Assembly: GCA_002402105.1 (NCBI GenBank)
Contig: NVVD01000001.1
Coordinates: 673,929 to 737,928 of the forward strand
Reading direction: 5' to 3'
DNA: 64,000 nt
Source of the DNA: Candidatus Cloacimonadota bacterium
GTDB lineage: Bacteria > Muiribacteriota > UBA6191
Part shown: in pieces, positions 62,044 to 64,000 of the stretch
Layout of the letters: each line of letters starts with the position of its first letter
How positions within the stretch are numbered: the stretch's first letter is position 1
Translations under genes and position numbers: made by a program
Notes under the pieces: generated by a model
Databases searched by the model: none
What the model was told of the DNA's origin: nothing
Seen by the model: the letters and a program-made list of their open reading frames with translations, nothing else

Positions 62044-62868
62044 TTATTTGATCGGAATCCAAATTTCTGTTTTTAGGTTTTCTGGTTTGGTTCTTCTTGG
62101 GTCTCTATTTAGGTACTCTTCAATAGGTGGATAATCTCTTAGTTTTTCATGTTCAAAAATATATTTATAGATTGATTGATAGCTTTTCATGAGTCCGTCA
62201 TATGGGCCTTTGTGTAAAAAAACCAAGTACTTTCCTCCAGAAATTATATTTTTGTTAATGCCTTCTGGTGTTTCTACATTTTCATCATTAGTGATGCAAG
62301 CATCGTATCTTAAATCATCAATATTAACAGTGTTAGGGTCATCATATCCTATGCCAAACATTCTAGCGCTTTTGCTCATAAAGTTTTTTTTGTGTTTAAT
62401 TTTATTTGTATATGCAAATTTCATTAGCTTTTCCCAAGCTTTACTAGATTCTGAATAGGGGCCTATGTTTCTTACTGAGTAAATTTTAATATCTTTGATG
62501 TTTATTTCTTTTATTGGTTTTAGCATGATAATTTCTTTCCTTTTTTTATGTTTAATTAATTTGTAATCACTTGGAGAAACTAAAAACATCATTTTAAAAG
62601 CCTTGTTATAAGAGGACGAACACTCAAAGCCAGCATTAAAGGCAATATCTGTAATAGAGTATTTATTTCCTTTATTTTGGAGTTGAGAAATTGATCTTTG
62701 TAATCTGAGCCTAAGAATGTATTTTTTAATACTTTCTCCCATGTGGCTTAAAAATAATCGATGAAAATGATAGTAAGAAAATCCAGAAATTTTACTGGCT
62801 TTATCAACTGATATTTCGTCTAAATTATCTTCAATAAATTTTAATACTTTTTGAATTTTGTATTTGAT
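62044..62868 (-). CDS. AraC-type regulator with GyrI-like domain; normal start codon missing
   Basis: Coding homology begins at 62868 and gives 274 codons, the usual size for AraC proteins fused to a GyrI-like effector domain. The first helix-turn-helix reads KIQKVLKFIEDNLDEISVDK then ASKISGFSYYHFHRLFLSHM; the second includes YSITDIAFNAGFECSSSYNK. The GyrI-like part (~115-274) contains IKIYSVRNIGPYSESSKAWE and ends ETLIWIPIK-like (TEIWIPIK). AGAGGAG lies 5 bases before an ATC codon at 62868-62866, exactly where ATG is expected, and no ATG/GTG/TTG lies between the upstream in-frame TAA and the ATG at 62742. Starting at 62742 would lose the first helix-turn-helix. So the gene uses a rare ATC start, has lost its start, or has a base error. 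Confidence 0.7.
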   Translation of the reverse strand: MKYKIQKVLKFIEDNLDEISVDKASKISGFSYYHFHRLFLSHMGESIKKYILRLRLQRSISQLQNKGNKYSITDIAFNAGFECSSSYNKAFKMMFLVSPSDYKLIKHKKRKEIIMLKPIKEINIKDIKIYSVRNIGPYSESSKAWEKLMKFAYTNKIKHKKNFMSKSARMFGIGYDDPNTVNIDDLRYDACITNDENVETPEGINKNIISGGKYLVFLHKGPYDGLMKSYQSIYKYIFEHEKLRDYPPIEEYLNRDPRRTKPENLKTEIWIPIK

Positions 62869-62970
62869 AAGTACTCCTCTTTAAAAATATTTGATATTTT
62901 GTAGCCACGACAATAAAATACCAAATATTTGAATACAAGTCTTTTCCAAACTTGCTATTTCTTAAAAGAA

Positions 62971-62985
62971 TAACTATTTAGTTAA
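62971..62985 (+). promoter_or_regulatory. Operator copy 1 (TAACTATTTAGTTAA)
   Basis: Inverted repeat TAACT-ATTT-AGTTA. It lies 7 bases before the -35 box of the orphan promoter and belongs to a 23-base direct repeat with copy 2 (AAAAGAATAACTATTYAGTTAA, one mismatch). It also resembles the site before the TetR gene. Confidence 0.7.
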
Positions 62986-62991
62986 CATCTA

Positions 62992-63020
62992 TTGACATCA
63001 ACTAAGAAAGAGTCAATAAT
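62992..63020 (+). promoter_or_regulatory. Strong sigma-70-type promoter with no gene downstream
   Basis: TTGACA at 62992-62997, a 17-base spacer, and AATAAT at 63015-63020 (five of six consensus bases). It is flanked by operator copies at 62971 and 63028, the second just at the expected transcription start. AAGGAG follows at 63041, but the next bases (TCTGTATTTTTAG) have no start codon. Confidence 0.7.
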
Positions 63021-63027
63021 AAAAGAA

Positions 63028-63042
63028 TAACTATTCAGTTAA
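63028..63042 (+). promoter_or_regulatory. Operator copy 2 (TAACTATTCAGTTAA)
   Basis: The same inverted repeat with one base changed, 57 bases after copy 1 and just downstream of the -10 box, where a bound repressor would block transcription. Confidence 0.7.
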
Positions 63043-63162
63043 GGAGTCTGTATTTTTAGGCTTAACTGATATTCAAAACTATTGAGGTACAAAAGCTTAA
63101 AAAAGTTCATGACCTTTACCACCCAGCAAAAAGTGAACGAAGTGAAAACTTGGATTTATAAG

Positions 63163-63448
63163 TTATTTTTTAAACAATTCAGAATGAGAACCAGTTCTAA
63201 CAAAACTAACTAATTTGTTTTTCATTACTTTGAATAGAATAAATTAAAAGCCAATCAGGATAAATATGACATTCACGGTATCCTTTATAATTGCCTTTTA
63301 AGGAATGATCTTTGTACTTTTCATCAATGATTTCTTGTGATGCTAGTATCTCCATAATTTTGTGTAAGTCTTGTATATTACGTTGAGGAGATTTTATACA
63401 CTTTTTGTAATCCTTTTTAAATTGACTACTTATAAAATGTTTAAGCAT
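63163..63448 (-). pseudogene. RelE/YafQ-type toxin with a frameshift before the catalytic C-terminus
   Basis: The intact frame gives 80 residues ending at a TAG at 63206. It has the YafQ-like core: KDHSLKGNYKGYRECHIYPDWLLIYSI. The end QSNEKQIS is not family-like. In the frame one base on, the sequence AAA-GTA-ATG onward reads KVMKNKLVSFVRTGSHSELF and stops at 63163. RTGSHSELF is the usual YafQ end and carries the catalytic His. A single extra base near 63225-63230 (ATT-C-AAA) would restore one reading frame. As read, the toxin loses its active end and is probably dead. The antitoxin gene overlaps its start by one base. Confidence 0.8.
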
Positions 63449-63705
63449 TAACTTTGAAGCTCCGCAAAAAGATCATCCATGCTTTCAAAGCTCTTAGCTT
63501 GGCCACTTTCAACTTCTTTCATTGCTTGAAGTGTTTCGTGGTTTGGTTTTTTGGGTAATTTAATTGAAAATGGTATTCCTTGATTAAAAATAACCTGCCT
63601 TAAAAACATATTTAAAGCTTGTGACGTGTTCATTCCAAGTTCTGAAAAAACCTTTTCAGCTTGGGATTTGATTTCATTGTCTGTTTTAAAATTGATATTA
63701 GCCAT
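63448..63705 (-). CDS. RelB/DinJ-family antitoxin
   Basis: 85 residues. A ribbon-helix-helix DNA-binding N-terminus (ANINFKTDNEIKSQAEKVFSELGMNTSQAL) is followed by the typical DinJ linker (NMFLRQVIFNQGIPFSIKLP) and an acidic C-terminal toxin-binding tail. The pair DinJ-YafQ normally represses its own promoter. It starts after AAGGAGA and shares one base with the toxin gene. The antitoxin is intact although the toxin is broken, as expected when loss of the toxin is tolerated. Confidence 0.9.
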   Translation of the reverse strand: MANINFKTDNEIKSQAEKVFSELGMNTSQALNMFLRQVIFNQGIPFSIKLPKKPNHETLQAMKEVESGQAKSFESMDDLFAELQS

Positions 63706-64000
63706 ATAAATCTCCTTATATAAATATTATACTAAAAAGTTGTTATTATGTATACATTGTGAAGACAATAGAAGATGAAAAGACTTTCAAATACAAAACT
63801 AGGCTCACAATTAGTATATCTAAAACTTTGTATATTCAAGTTCCTTTTGAACCGTCTATTAGATAAATAATTGAAAAGAAAAAACGGTAGTAAATACAAT
63901 AATTTTAGCTAGCTAAAAAAGACCAGGGTAAATACAAAAGCCACAATCATTGTCACATTATTTGCAAAGTAAAACATTGTAAAACCCTTAATATTAACGA
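63706..64000. other. Right-end intergenic region with antitoxin promoter
   Basis: No gene seen to the window end. On the minus strand TATAAT at 63731-63726 with TATACA at 63754-63749 (17-base spacer) is a likely promoter for the antitoxin gene. The rest is AT-rich without clear features. Confidence 0.5.

Larger units (their letters stand above)
62881..63162. other. Intergenic region with orphan promoter and no gene
   Basis: Between the AraC-type gene and the broken toxin there is no convincing gene. It holds two operator copies and a strong plus-strand promoter described separately. A 34-codon frame (63109-63213) exists but has no supporting ribosome site and overlaps the toxin's frameshift, so it is not called. 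Confidence 0.6.

Noticed and set aside
63109..63213. 34-codon frame downstream of the orphan promoter
   Set aside because: It starts ~65 bases after the AAGGAG, has no own ribosome site, and overlaps the frameshifted toxin end.

Overview
The window is AT-rich DNA (by eye about 30% G+C) from a Gram-negative-type bacterium. It uses the standard bacterial code: TGA is a stop, and ribosome sites are GGAG-like. An outer membrane is suggested by many signal peptides, a lipoprotein, an alpha-2-macroglobulin, and a Lnb/DUF4105-type periplasmic protein. The lineage cannot be fixed from sequence alone. The mix of a Kelch and tail-fibre-like surface protein, giant periplasmic proteins, a fused B12 mutase and type II ketosynthases would suit a Bdellovibrionota-like or PVC-like environmental bacterium, but this is a guess. 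I recognised no rRNA, tRNA, CRISPR array or insertion sequence.

Layout. 1-3480: tail of a FapA/DUF342 protein, a membrane-anchored cyclophilin and a MORN-repeat lipoprotein. 3603-8189: a DUF4105 protein, then, after a terminator, a heterodimeric ABC exporter. 8276-17105 (minus): two giant signal-peptide-plus-membrane proteins with the same architecture, translationally coupled. 17383-20120: small unknown protein, TerB-like membrane/coiled-coil protein, and an ATPase pseudogene with an internal deletion. 20534-23017: Kelch propeller fused to tail-fibre-like repeats. 23189-35864: the most interesting region, a type II fatty-acid/polyketide-like lipid cluster. It holds two ketoreductases, a ketosynthase and a Cys-less ketosynthase partner, an acyl carrier domain fused to a huge unknown protein, a hotdog dehydratase, a ferritin-like diiron protein, four small membrane proteins in A-B-A'-B' order and an MBOAT acyltransferase. 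35904-42303 (minus): a TlpA-like thioredoxin protein, an Asp/Cys repeat secreted protein and a 1,513-residue secreted protein with an 11-residue periodic repeat. 42495-47506: proS and a CheY-CheC-hybrid kinase operon. 47736-52920: icmF, a P-loop nucleotide kinase-like protein, two paralogous membrane proteins and a small membrane protein. 53002-61243: a thiol dioxygenase, an alpha-2-macroglobulin lacking its thioester, and a spermidine-synthase-like protein. 61418-63705: a decaying regulatory and toxin region. It has a TetR gene, an AraC-type gene lacking a normal start codon, a strong promoter between two operator copies that faces no gene, and a RelE/YafQ toxin with a frameshift before its catalytic C-terminus.

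The lipid cluster is a plausible complete pathway. The carrier domain would hold the chain. The KS pair would extend it, the SDRs reduce it, the hotdog enzyme dehydrate it, and the diiron enzyme oxidise or desaturate it. The membrane proteins and MBOAT would move or attach the product. The catalytic motifs and gene overlaps are seen in the sequence; the product and the joint pathway are inference.
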